Shown: piece by piece, positions 32,934-41,151 of the stretch
Numbering within the stretch: position 1 is the stretch's first letter
Layout of the letters: each line of letters opens with the position of its first letter
From: Planctomycetota bacterium
Lineage (GTDB): Bacteria; Planctomycetota; Phycisphaerae; Sedimentisphaerales; Anaerobacaceae
Assembly: GCA_013349615.1 (NCBI GenBank)
Contig: DUZJ01000021.1
Span: 1 to 46,001 of the forward strand
Direction of reading: 5' to 3'
DNA: 46,001 nt
Notes under the pieces: generated by a model
What the model was told of the DNA's origin: nothing
Database searches by the model: none
The model's input: only the letters and a program-made list of their open reading frames with translations
Made by a program: the position numbers and the translations under genes

Positions 32934-34331
32934 ATGGATAGAGAAAATATTGAAGAAATCCTGAACAAGTTAGGCACAGAAGATGTGCCCCCCGAAGCAC
33001 GCCAAATCGCACGCGAAATGTCGGAAGATTTCAGCAAGACTTTGAAGCAACCGAAACGACATATTTTCTTGGAGTATATCATGAAAAGCAAAATAACAAA
33101 ACTGGCCGCTGCGGCGGCGATAATATTTGCAGTGGCACTTTCGATAACAGTAGTAAACAAGCTGACTTCGGAAGCCTATGCCATTGTTCAAACGGTAGAA
33201 GCATTAAAGGATGTTCGCTTTTTGCATCTCATCAGTTACGATGCAAACGGACAGGTCCAAGATGAAAGGTGGATTGAGATTGGAATGGATGGCAGACAAA
33301 TCCGGTATCGACAGGACACTCCTCCGGATTTCCTGGTTGTTGAGGACGGCAACTCAACGGCAGCATATCACAAAGATAAACATGCAGTTGTACTTTACGA
33401 CCGGAAATACAAACAATATGTGTGGGTCGGCGATCTTGGCGAGTTTTTTGAAAATCTGCGGCAGAAAGGCACTATCATCGAACAAAATACGAATTACCGG
33501 GGCCGGGCTGCCCACAAGATACTCTGGCCTATGGCGAATGCCGAGGTGTATGTGGACCCGGTAACAAAACTTCCGTTCGCTATCGGCAATACCGAACTCA
33601 GCTATGAGCAACCTCCACCCGGAACTTTCGAAATTATTATCCCGGAAGGTTTTGCAGTCTTCGACAGAAGACCGGGCGCCGAGCCGATTGAAGAACCCGA
33701 CTGGCTCAAGAGGGAAGATTCTGCCGATGAGTTATTTAACAAGGCCCGATACGCTCTGGCAGCGGGCAACTACCCCGAGGCCGCAGCACTGTTCGAGTAT
33801 GTAATCGACAAACAACCCCCCGGACGTAACTGGGCGTGGTTCTGGCTTGGCAGCACCTACTATGAACTCGGCGAATACGATTTAGCGATAGACAAATTCT
33901 CCAAGGTAATCGATATATTGAGCAGCTATGGCCCCGTTCCCTACTGCCTGTACGCACGCGGCTTGGCATATGCCACCAAGGGCCAGAACAGCACCGCCGA
34001 GCAGGATTTGGTCAAAGTACTGCCCTGGATGATTCAGTCCTTACGGCAACCGACAGCAGCGGCAATGTTCAATTACGCCGATGACCCACTTTATAGAAGC
34101 CTTCCCAAAGATAAGAGACCCACGGCAAAACAAAGCCTGTCGATGATGATTAACCGGCTGCGAATCATCACCGGTCAAAACTTTGGCTATGACCCCTATG
34201 GAAGTGCCGAAGAGAACGAGCAGGCAATAGCGGCCTGGGAAGAATGGTACGAAAACTCGGGCGAAATTGAATTTACCCCGGATGCCGAGCTTATTCCCAT
34301 CCCAAAGGTAGTCGAAGAGGCGGGGAAATAA
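32934..34331 (+). CDS. Membrane-anchored LolA/RseB-like protein with TPR region, probable sigma factor partner
   Basis: This is a 465-residue protein encoded immediately after the ECF sigma gene, with AGGAG before the ATG. Residues 1-50 are cytoplasmic and charged. One transmembrane helix lies about 57-77 (K-L-A-A-A-A-A-I-I-F-A-V-A-L). An exported region resembling outer-membrane lipoprotein carrier or RseB-like folds (about 85-245) follows, with two or three TPR-like helices at about 265-350. The N-terminus lacks a zinc-finger anti-sigma motif, so an anti-sigma role rests on gene order and topology. It might sense envelope lipid or peptide and control the adjacent sigma factor. Confidence 0.7.
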   Translation: MDRENIEEILNKLGTEDVPPEARQIAREMSEDFSKTLKQPKRHIFLEYIMKSKITKLAAAAAIIFAVALSITVVNKLTSEAYAIVQTVEALKDVRFLHLISYDANGQVQDERWIEIGMDGRQIRYRQDTPPDFLVVEDGNSTAAYHKDKHAVVLYDRKYKQYVWVGDLGEFFENLRQKGTIIEQNTNYRGRAAHKILWPMANAEVYVDPVTKLPFAIGNTELSYEQPPPGTFEIIIPEGFAVFDRRPGAEPIEEPDWLKREDSADELFNKARYALAAGNYPEAAALFEYVIDKQPPGRNWAWFWLGSTYYELGEYDLAIDKFSKVIDILSSYGPVPYCLYARGLAYATKGQNSTAEQDLVKVLPWMIQSLRQPTAAAMFNYADDPLYRSLPKDKRPTAKQSLSMMINRLRIITGQNFGYDPYGSAEENEQAIAAWEEWYENSGEIEFTPDAELIPIPKVVEEAGK

Positions 34332-34358
34332 CGCTCGGTAGGTGTGTATTGATAAACA

Positions 34359-34386
34359 GGCCGGGCTTTTTCGCTCGGCCTTTTTT
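34359..34386 (+). terminator. Rho-independent terminator of the sigma factor operon
   Basis: GGCCGGGC at 34359-34366 pairs with GCTCGGCC at 34373-34380, with one wobble, and is followed by six T residues at 34381-34386. It stands 28 bases after the stop codon. The remaining gap to 34601 has no recognisable gene. Confidence 0.85.
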
Positions 34387-34601
34387 ATGCGCTTTTGGAA
34401 TAATAAAGGCTGCGCTTTCCAAAAAAAAGATTATTAAACGCTAATTCCAGCGGTCTGTTCCCGGACCTCAAAAACCTGGCAAATTATATTGATTGTCGCA
34501 CTTTTTAAGATTGCTGCAATAAAAAGCCCTGAGTTTGCGTCCTTATTATATGGATGTAAGTAGTTTAACTGTAACTGTTTAATTGTTTGGAGGTCAGTAT
34601 T

Positions 34602-35294
34602 ATGAAGAAGTATCTGGTATCAGCCGTTGCCGTTTTGGTCGTTCTAACGGCGGCCTGGGCCGCATTCGGCCAGCGCCAAGGAGGCGCCGCCGCACGTCGT
34701 GGCGAAGGCACTGAAAGACGGGGGAGGTCTCAAAATCTCTCTGCCGAACAGAGAGCCAGGATGAGAGAAAGATTCCAGAATATGTCCGAGGAAGAAAGGG
34801 AAAAGGCCAGGGCCGAAATGCGCCAAAGATTTGCCGCCAGAGGCCAACGTTTAGGACGCGAAGACCAGCTCAAAGCCATCGAAACTGTTGAAAAGCAACT
34901 TGCGAACCTGAAAAAAGGCATCCAGGCACAATCAACTGAGCGAAGGTCATTTCGAGACCTGTCTGAGGAAGAAAGAAACAAATTAAGGGAAACGTTCACG
35001 AAGGCCCGTGAGCAACGAAACAAAGCATTCAAAGCGATTATAACACAAATTGCGAGACTGCAAGGCCAAAGGGAGCCGGCGGAAGGCGGGGAGCTACTCA
35101 TAATAAACACCGCCCAACTGAAGCCGATTCACGAGCTTGCGGTCAAAGAAAAAGCCACGGAAACCGCCCAGCGTCTCGAAAGGCTGATGAGCAGAGGCAG
35201 GGGTGGCTTTGGAGGCAGGCCGCCGACAGGAACGAGGCCGACGCCGGGTACTACAGGGCGTACACGACGGACTCCGCGGCGTCCAACGCAATAG
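34602..35294 (+). CDS. Secreted Arg/Glu-rich coiled-coil protein (Spy/CpxP-like character)
   Basis: This is a 230-residue exported protein with a signal peptide of about 22 residues ending near A-A-F-G-Q. The mature part is rich in Arg, Glu and Gln and should be helical, with two L-S-x-E-x-R...M-R-E-R blocks that recall the L-T-x-x-Q motif proteins. The last 30 residues are Gly/Arg/Thr/Pro-rich. A distinctive stretch (E-R-R-G-R-S-Q-N-L-S and H-E-L-A-V-K-E-K-A-T-E-T-A-Q-R-L) also occurs in the redoxin protein downstream, so the two share an ancestor. The ATG at 34602 follows GGAGGTC, the same ribosome site as its paralogue. A periplasmic chaperone role is a guess. Confidence 0.75.
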   Translation: MKKYLVSAVAVLVVLTAAWAAFGQRQGGAAARRGEGTERRGRSQNLSAEQRARMRERFQNMSEEEREKARAEMRQRFAARGQRLGREDQLKAIETVEKQLANLKKGIQAQSTERRSFRDLSEEERNKLRETFTKAREQRNKAFKAIITQIARLQGQREPAEGGELLIINTAQLKPIHELAVKEKATETAQRLERLMSRGRGGFGGRPPTGTRPTPGTTGRTRRTPRRPTQ

Positions 35295-35390
35295 GAAAGC
35301 CAACGTCGATAATCCAGTCAGGGACCAGGCTTTATACTACAAAACTTTGATGGCTGTGTAGTTAAATAGTAACGGATTTGAAGTTGTATT

Positions 35391-35428
35391 ATACGACCTG
35401 CTCCGGTAGTTACCGGAGCAGGTCGTAT
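35391..35428. repeat. Perfect 18-bp inverted repeat with two-base loop
   Basis: The left arm 35391-35408 begins ATACGACCTGCTCCGG and is exactly mirrored by 35411-35428, with only GT between. No T-tract follows, so it is not a standard terminator. It could be a cruciform, a binding site for a dimer, or a strong RNA hairpin at the 3' end of the upstream gene's transcript. Confidence 0.85.
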
Positions 35429-35519
35429 GCGCACCGGGGACGCTTAATGTCCATAAATATACGGCAATTATGGCCCAAATTGGGCAGGTAAAGTCTCTTT
35501 GATTTGCTCGTTTTCGTCC

Positions 35520-35549
35520 TTGCCTGATGAAGCCGGGCTTGTGTATAAT
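35520..35549 (+). promoter_or_regulatory. Promoter of the redoxin gene
   Basis: TTGCCT at 35520-35525 and a perfect TATAAT at 35544-35549 are 18 bases apart. The start point would fall near 35556, exactly at the beginning of a hairpin, giving a transcript that begins with a stem-loop. Confidence 0.55.
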
Positions 35550-35555
35550 AAAACG

Positions 35556-35579
35556 CTAATTTCCTGAGTGGGAAATTAG
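35556..35579 (+). other. Nine-base-pair hairpin at the redoxin mRNA 5' end
   Basis: CTAATTTCC (35556-35564) pairs exactly with GGAAATTAG (35571-35579) around TGAGTG. A stem at the 5' terminus often protects mRNA from decay; here that is inference. No match to a known riboswitch was recognised. Confidence 0.6.
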
Positions 35580-35619
35580 TCGAATTGTAAAATTTTAACT
35601 TGTTTTGGAGGTCAGAATT

Positions 35620-36666
35620 ATGAAAAGGTACCTGATATTAACTGTCGTCGCTGCGATGGTTCTGTCATTGGCCTTGCCTGCCATGGGCCGGCAAGAAGCC
35701 GGAGACCGCACACGCCCGACCGAAGGCCGTGAAAGAAGGCCAAGGTCTCAAAATCTTTCTCCCCAAGAAAGAGCCGGATTAAGAGAAAGATGGCCCACGA
35801 TGTCGGAGGCCGAAAAGGAACAGTTCAGAAACCAGATGCGCGAAAGATTTGTCTCCGCGCGGCCGGGCATGGACAGTGAAGGACAGAGGAGAATGTCTGA
35901 AAGATTTGAACAGCAAGTTGCCGAATTGAGAGCAAAGCACGAGGAGACCGTCGGTGAGCTTAAGGCAATTCGTGAGCTGGCGGCAAAAGAGAAAGCTAAG
36001 AAAACGGCTGCTCGGCTCGACAAGCTCATCGCAAAATACGAGGAGAAATTTGAAAAAGAACTCGCGCAAGTGGAGCAAAGACGCGAGAGATTCGAGAGAA
36101 TGTGGAGGGACCGGCCGGGACCGGCCGGAAGGGAAAGACCAGAGCGACCGGAAGCCGGCAGGCCGGCTCCCCCCTTTACCCTGAACAGCTTTGACGGAAA
36201 AACTGTACGCCTTTCAGACTACTGGGGTAAAACTGTCGTGCTGGAGTGGCTCAATTTCGAGTGTCCCTTTTCCCTATACCATTACAAAACTGCAAAAACG
36301 ATGGCAAACCTTGCGAAAAAGTACAAGACCAAAAACGTCGTCTGGCTTGCGATAAACAGCACGAGCCATACAACACAGCAAGCAAATATAAACTTTGCTA
36401 AAGAAAATAAGCTGCCTTACACAATACTTGACGACAGGTCAGGCAAAGTCGGCCACGCCTATGCTGCCAGGACAACGCCGCACATGTACATCATAAATCC
36501 AAGAGGCCGCATCGTCTACGAGGGCGCAATTGATAATGCACCGATGGGCAGAGCAAAAGACGGTGTAATAAACTATGTTGATGAGGCTTTGGCAGGCTTG
36601 ACCACCGGTAAAGCGATAAGCACTGCCAAGACAAAACCTTACGGCTGCACCGTAAAGTACCCGTGA
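35620..36666 (+). CDS. Secreted redoxin (AhpC/TSA-like) protein with coiled-coil N-terminal region
   Basis: This is a 348-residue exported protein. A signal peptide of about 21 residues is followed by an Arg/Glu-rich helical region (to about 175) that parallels the gene upstream. A thioredoxin-fold redoxin domain then runs from about 185 to the end. The active-site strand reads E-C-P-F-S-L, so only one cysteine is present where CXXC thioredoxins have two. This is usual for this redoxin subgroup, which ends in P-Y-G-C-x-V-K-Y as seen here. T-T-P-H-M-Y near residue 287 carries the cis-proline. The ATG follows GGAGGTC at 35607-35613. It may be a periplasmic peroxiredoxin-like or metal-related protein tethered through the helical part. 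Confidence 0.82.
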   Translation: MKRYLILTVVAAMVLSLALPAMGRQEAGDRTRPTEGRERRPRSQNLSPQERAGLRERWPTMSEAEKEQFRNQMRERFVSARPGMDSEGQRRMSERFEQQVAELRAKHEETVGELKAIRELAAKEKAKKTAARLDKLIAKYEEKFEKELAQVEQRRERFERMWRDRPGPAGRERPERPEAGRPAPPFTLNSFDGKTVRLSDYWGKTVVLEWLNFECPFSLYHYKTAKTMANLAKKYKTKNVVWLAINSTSHTTQQANINFAKENKLPYTILDDRSGKVGHAYAARTTPHMYIINPRGRIVYEGAIDNAPMGRAKDGVINYVDEALAGLTTGKAISTAKTKPYGCTVKYP

Positions 36667-36785
36667 TAGGCTCGGCTTTCTCCAAAAAGCCAGCTCAAAT
36701 ATTCGCTGCAATCAGGGGTCGGTGGTAGCACGCTGCCGGCCCTTGTTCTTTCTGCCTTGCAGGGATGTATTCGATGACTGAGAAG

Positions 36786-37670
36786 TCAGGCCGGCCTGCC
36801 CCAGAATTTCTGTAGTATTATACCAGCCACAATCAGGCCCAGCCCTATCACTGTTGACAAAAGTATCTCTTCGCCGACAGCAAAAGAAATCACAACAAGT
36901 GCAAAAAACGGAACCAAATAAATTAAGCTCACAACATGTGCCGTTGTCTTTGACAGCCTTAGTGCCTTCAGCCATATCAAAAAAGTAATACCTAATTCGA
37001 ATAATCCAACATAGATTGCACCAATAATGCCGTTGCGATTTGGTAATTTCAGCTCCGAAAAAAACAAGATTGCCACAAATATAAAGAAGGTCCCGAATGC
37101 AAAATTAACAAAAAGCCTGACGGCCTCATCATGCTTATCTTTAACGTTATAAATCCAGAAAAGCGCCCAGATAACCGAGCTTCCCGACGCCAACAATACT
37201 CCCGCAGTATTGGTAAACCGAAATCCCAGGATGTCCCCTTCTGTTGCAATTACAAACACGCCGAGAAAACTGATAACTATGGCAAGAATGCTCCCTGGCT
37301 TGATTCTTTGATGCAGTAGAGGTATTGACAGCAGAACAAGCATTATAGGCCAGATAAAATTTAACGTTACCGCTTCCTGAGCCTTCAGTATCGAATATGC
37401 TTTAAGCAGGATAACGTAGTAAAGGAAAGGATTGAGAAAACCCAACAGGGCGGAACGCAAATAGTCCCGGCTTGTGAAAGCCTTGAGTAATTGTAGCTTT
37501 TTCAGAATCAGTAAATAAAGAAAGAGGAAAACAGATGCTGTGAGTGAGGCGTAAAACAAAAGGCCAAAGATATCTATAAAGCGTAAAGAAATCTTAAAAG
37601 CCGAAGCGATGGTGGACCACAACAACACCGCAACGCAAGCGTAAAGATAAGCCCTTTTCTGTTTTTCCAT
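36786..37670 (-). CDS. EamA/DMT-family transporter
   Basis: This is a 294-residue inner-membrane protein with ten hydrophobic helices in two five-helix halves, the layout of drug/metabolite transporters. The first helix (A-C-V-A-V-L-L-W-S-T-I-A-S-A-F-K) and the N-F-I-W-P-I-M and F-L-G-V-F-V-I-A segments match EamA repeats. ATG 37670 is preferred to a TTG two codons up. It converges with the redoxin gene, and the 119-base gap contains only a weak GGCTTT/AAAGCC stem. Substrate unknown; exporters of amino acids or nucleotide sugars are common in the family. Confidence 0.88.
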   Translation of the reverse strand: MEKQKRAYLYACVAVLLWSTIASAFKISLRFIDIFGLLFYASLTASVFLFLYLLILKKLQLLKAFTSRDYLRSALLGFLNPFLYYVILLKAYSILKAQEAVTLNFIWPIMLVLLSIPLLHQRIKPGSILAIVISFLGVFVIATEGDILGFRFTNTAGVLLASGSSVIWALFWIYNVKDKHDEAVRLFVNFAFGTFFIFVAILFFSELKLPNRNGIIGAIYVGLFELGITFLIWLKALRLSKTTAHVVSLIYLVPFFALVVISFAVGEEILLSTVIGLGLIVAGIILQKFWGRPA

Positions 37671-37701
37671 AATCAAGCAAATTAGGCGTTAGCCGTTTAG
37701 T

Positions 37702-37719
37702 CCCCAAGCCTGCTTGGGG
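37702..37719. other. Hairpin CCCCAAGC-CT-GCTTGGGG
   Basis: This is a perfect 8-bp stem with a two-base loop in the gap between the HD hydrolase and the EamA gene. It could be a terminator for the HD gene, which reads toward it, but only a short T-rich stretch is nearby, so its role is open. Confidence 0.5.
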
Positions 37720-37750
37720 GTTTATCACCTGTGGGCGGGGTTGCTGCCAT

Positions 37751-38314
37751 CTAAAGTCCTAACTTTTCGGATATGTCCTGCATCGCTTTAAGGACCGTTT
37801 CTATGAGTTCCGTCAGTTCGACGCCGAGTTCCTCAGCCCCTCGCTCGATTATTGCCCTGTCCACACCGGCGGCAAAACTTTTCTCCTTCCATTTCTTCAT
37901 GACCGACCGGACCTTAACATCTGCCAGCTTCTTCGATGGCCTGACAAGTGCAACCGCTATAACCAAACCGGTAAGTTCATCAACGGCGTAAATGCACTTC
38001 TTAAGGACCGTATCGCGGCTTGTACCCGTGTGCTCGGCGTGCGCCAAAATTGCTTCCGTCAATTCATCACAGTATCCCTGTTCTTTCAGGTACTCAACTC
38101 CTTTGAACGGATGGTCGCTCAGGTCGGGGAACTTTTCATAATCGAAGTCGTGAAGAAGCCCGACAACGCCCCACTTCTCCGCGTCCTCGCCGAATTTAGC
38201 GGCGTATGCCCTCATCGCCGCCTCAACAGCGTATGCGTGCTTTCGCAGGTTCTTATTTTTCGTCCATTCCTCTAAAATTTGTTCTGCTTCTACTTTGTCC
38301 GGCCATCTGTCCAT
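37751..38314 (-). CDS. HD-domain hydrolase
   Basis: This is a 187-residue cytoplasmic HD-superfamily protein. His26 is in R-K-H-A-Y-A-V, the H-D pair is at 55-56 in G-L-L-H-D-F-D-Y-E, the next ligands are in A-H-A-E-H-T-G, and A-V-D-E-L-T-G-L follows near 118. The length and order match the small uncharacterised hydrolases often labelled phosphohydrolase or YfbR-like. The ATG at 38314 is chosen because A-A-G-G-G stands eight bases upstream; earlier codons do not belong to the family. It is divergent from the radical SAM gene. Confidence 0.88.
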   Translation of the reverse strand: MDRWPDKVEAEQILEEWTKNKNLRKHAYAVEAAMRAYAAKFGEDAEKWGVVGLLHDFDYEKFPDLSDHPFKGVEYLKEQGYCDELTEAILAHAEHTGTSRDTVLKKCIYAVDELTGLVIAVALVRPSKKLADVKVRSVMKKWKEKSFAAGVDRAIIERGAEELGVELTELIETVLKAMQDISEKLGL

Positions 38315-38499
38315 AATGTGAACCCTTACCTTTCTTGTTCTTCGAAATAATTCAACCTGCGATAATGCTACCGCACCAATACGCGGTTTACAACTTAAAA
38401 AGCTGGATTCCAACCCCCCTGTCGGATAAACTGTGCAGGACAAAGATGAACATTACTGCCGGCTTAAGAAAACAATCGACCCGCGCAGCGAGGGCCGCT

Positions 38500-40029
38500 A
38501 TGAAAGTACTCTTTATACGAACTCCGAGATACGTTTGGCCGTTCAATAGCGAGACAAGTGCGTTCTGGCAGCCTCTCGCTTTTATGTCACTTGCAGGCCG
38601 GCTCGAAGCCGCGCACTCCGACCTTTCAATCAAAATAATTGATTGTGCGGCAAGCAAAATCGGATGGAAAACACTCTTTTCCACTCTCGCCTCCGACTCA
38701 CCGGACGTAATCTGTCTCGGCGAAGAAACGGTCTCTTCACACGAAGCAATGCGACTCGCCGGCTACGTCAAAGAACAACACCCGGAAACTATTATCATCG
38801 CGGGCGGCGTCTTTTTTAGCAATGCAGCAGAAGAGTCACTTGGAACTGGCCGCATAGATTACATCGTCCACGGCGAAGGCGAAATCACACTTTTAGAGCT
38901 GCTCACCGCAATTGCTGACCGGCGTAACATCAAAAGCGTCAGCGGCATATCTTATAAGCACAACGGCCAAATCTTCAGGACCGCTTATAGGCCGCCAATA
39001 CCCGATATGGATACTCTGCCTATGCCTGCATGGTCGAAAGTGCCGATGCATCTCTACGGCCTGGGCGCAAAAAACCACCCCGGCCTGGTCTCGATAGAAC
39101 ACAGTCGAGGATGCACAGACAATTGCTCATTCTGCACGCTCTGGAAGCACATGGGAAAACCCTCAAGAGACGGCATCACCATAAAGCCTTATTATCGCAC
39201 AAAGTCTCCCGAAAGGTCTCTGGAGGAAGTCGCAAGACTTGTCCGCGATTTCGGCAGGTCCACTTTTGGCTGGGTCGACCCAACCTGGAATGCGGACCCA
39301 AAATGGACCGGCGAATTTTGCGATGCTGTATTAAAGAGGAATATAAAAATACGACAAACCGCCTGGCTCAGGGCCGATTACGTCGTTCGCGACGAAGAGC
39401 TTGGTGTCCTTGAAAAGGCCGTTCGCGCAGGTCTTTGTCAGGTTATGCTCGGCGTTGAAAGGCCGGACAAGCCTGGCCTCAAAGAATTGAACAAGCACGC
39501 AAACGGCCCCGATATTACCGCAAAAGCCTTCGAGATTTTCCGTAAAAAATACCCGAGCGTCTTTACCATCGGCTCGGTCATATTCGGGCTTTGGGACGAG
39601 ACAAAGAAATCGCTTAATGAGCTTTCGAGATACCAGTACAAAGTGGGTATGGACTACTGCTTCTTCATTCCATTGACTCCGAATCCGGGTACAAAAGTTT
39701 ATGACGATGCTCGCAAACGCGGGATAATAGAAGTTACCGACCGGCGTGCCTACAATTTTCACACGCCGGTTATGCGGACAAGGCGCTTCTCTGCAAAGCA
39801 GCTCGAAAGACTTTATTTCAAGTTGCTGTTCAAACCAGGTTTTGATAGAATAATTTGTCTTCTGAGGACATTTTTTAACTTAAAAGACAGGCGGCGAAGA
39901 AGGGTTTTCAAGTCATTATTGAAGTATGGAACGCAAATCGCAGGAAGATATATCGTTAGCAGAGTACGACACCCGTTTAGCGATAAGCCGACTATCTATT
40001 CACGCAAACCCAAATGGTACGACTCATGA
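38500..40029 (+). CDS. B12-binding-domain radical SAM protein
   Basis: This is an enzyme of about 509 residues with an N-terminal cobalamin-binding Rossmann-like domain (about 1-150; I-C-L-G-E-E-T and I-I-A-G-G-V near its end) and a radical SAM core. The cluster motif C-T-D-N-C-S-F-C lies near 205-212 and supplies three cysteines for [4Fe-4S]. Q-V-M-L-G-V-E-R and I-P-L-T-P-N-P-G-T follow, as in BchE/HpnJ-like methylases and cyclases. ATG 38500 follows GAGGG; an upstream ATG at 38446 is an alternative that adds 18 residues without family similarity. The C-terminal part is basic and may bind membrane. The next gene overlaps by four bases. Likely lipid or cofactor modification; substrate unknown. 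Confidence 0.87.
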   Translation: MKVLFIRTPRYVWPFNSETSAFWQPLAFMSLAGRLEAAHSDLSIKIIDCAASKIGWKTLFSTLASDSPDVICLGEETVSSHEAMRLAGYVKEQHPETIIIAGGVFFSNAAEESLGTGRIDYIVHGEGEITLLELLTAIADRRNIKSVSGISYKHNGQIFRTAYRPPIPDMDTLPMPAWSKVPMHLYGLGAKNHPGLVSIEHSRGCTDNCSFCTLWKHMGKPSRDGITIKPYYRTKSPERSLEEVARLVRDFGRSTFGWVDPTWNADPKWTGEFCDAVLKRNIKIRQTAWLRADYVVRDEELGVLEKAVRAGLCQVMLGVERPDKPGLKELNKHANGPDITAKAFEIFRKKYPSVFTIGSVIFGLWDETKKSLNELSRYQYKVGMDYCFFIPLTPNPGTKVYDDARKRGIIEVTDRRAYNFHTPVMRTRRFSAKQLERLYFKLLFKPGFDRIICLLRTFFNLKDRRRRRVFKSLLKYGTQIAGRYIVSRVRHPFSDKPTIYSRKPKWYDS

Positions 40030-40739
40030 CTGTCGTCAGTTACATATTTTCGTTTTTATGCAGCCAGGACCCATCCCGGTCTTTTGCAATCGGCGGCCAC
40101 CTGCTGCCCTTCTGCCAGCGGTGCACAGGTCTATATCTCGGCTTGGGAATCACTTTCATTTATTTGCTTGTAAGCCGTCATTATAAAAAAGGTCTGCCGC
40201 CGAGAAGCGTCATTTACGTAAACATTGCAAGTTTGCTGGTGATGCCCGTATTTGGTTTTCATTTGCTTGACCCCGGCCCTGCCTGGCGGCTTTGGAGCGG
40301 CCTGATTTACGGAAATGCCATCGCCTCTCTACTCCTGCCCGCCACCTCAATCATCTGCACCGGTAGCAGGATTTCGCAAGTTTCGCGACTATACCGTCAT
40401 TTCGACCGAGCGAAGCGAGCGGAGAAATCTATTCAAACAGCCAAATTCCATTTCCCTTATAGTCGTCCCATTTATGAAAAGCAGTACGAGGGCAGGGTTT
40501 TTGGCCAATATACAAAACTTTCGACGTTTGCATTTTTCGTACTCTTTGCCTTCTTAAATACGCTCCCTATATGGTTCCCGATACAGTCAACTTTTCTTTA
40601 CTACACCGTACTCACATTGGCGCTTATAGGATTGCTCTGCGTTTTATTCTGTCTCGTATCAGTAATGGCTTTTTTGATAAAAAGAATGACGGCCTTATTG
40701 TTTTTGCCCCTGATTTCCCGGATGAAGTCGTGCAAATAA
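40026..40739 (+). CDS. DUF2085 membrane protein, translationally coupled, with an in-frame repeat insertion
   Basis: This is a 237-residue membrane protein. Its N-terminus fits DUF2085 with C-S-Q-D-P-S-R-S-F, G-G-H-L-L-P-F-C-Q-R-C-T-G-L-Y and several hydrophobic helices. The ATG overlaps the radical SAM stop in ATGA, implying coupling. Bases 40385-40437 of the frame are a copy of the palindromic repeat at 11332-11396, encoding a polar, basic stretch between hydrophobic segments. The frame stays open to the end, with at least three further helices. Whether the protein tolerates the insertion is unknown. Function of DUF2085 is not established. Confidence 0.75.
   Translation: MTVVSYIFSFLCSQDPSRSFAIGGHLLPFCQRCTGLYLGLGITFIYLLVSRHYKKGLPPRSVIYVNIASLLVMPVFGFHLLDPGPAWRLWSGLIYGNAIASLLLPATSIICTGSRISQVSRLYRHFDRAKRAEKSIQTAKFHFPYSRPIYEKQYEGRVFGQYTKLSTFAFFVLFAFLNTLPIWFPIQSTFLYYTVLTLALIGLLCVLFCLVSVMAFLIKRMTALLFLPLISRMKSCK
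40385..40437. repeat. Palindromic dispersed repeat, copy inside a coding sequence
   Basis: GCGACTATACCGTCATTTCG at the left end and AATCTATTCAAA at the right match the copy at 11332-11396. The centre GAGCGAAGCGAGCGGAGA is shorter. It lies in frame in the DUF2085 gene. Confidence 0.8.
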
Positions 40740-40880
40740 ATTGAATTTTGTTAGAATAGAGCTTATACAAGGCGTTTGATTGAATTATCGTTATACCAAA
40801 TTGAAGAATCCAATGGGCGTAAAAAAACTGCATGAGGTAACAGAAAGAATCTGTAAAGAGAAGATAGAAAGCTTTGTATA

Positions 40881-40908
40881 GCCGCAGAGGACACAGAGAA
40901 CGTAGAGA
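40881..40908. repeat. GCCGCAGAGGACACAGAGAA repeat
   Basis: This resembles the CCGCAGAGGACGCAGAGAACG repeats seen in many bacterial genomes. A related sequence in opposite orientation lies at 42954-42992. The surrounding gap 40740-41044 holds no recognisable gene. Confidence 0.55.
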
Positions 40909-41044
40909 ATAGACAAAGACAAAACCGCAGGGCGTTCTTGATGGAACTTGATGTCCCGCGTTGCGATATAATCGTAAAATGTTGGAAGGAGTTTACGGAA
41001 AAAGAAGCTCAATTACTTTCGTGTTAGGTACTTATAACTTTATT

Positions 41045-41073
41045 TTGATATTTTTCCTTTCGTGGTTTATAAT
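41045..41073 (+). promoter_or_regulatory. Sigma-70-type promoter of the metalloprotease-PIN pair
   Basis: TTGATA at 41045-41050 and a perfect TATAAT at 41068-41073 are separated by 17 bases and stand about 80 bases before the ATG. Confidence 0.65.
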
Positions 41074-41151
41074 ACAAAAGAAGCATAAATTCATACTTGA
41101 GACAACAAGATGTCGATATTCAGATTTGAAACTAACAACTGAAATCTGAAA

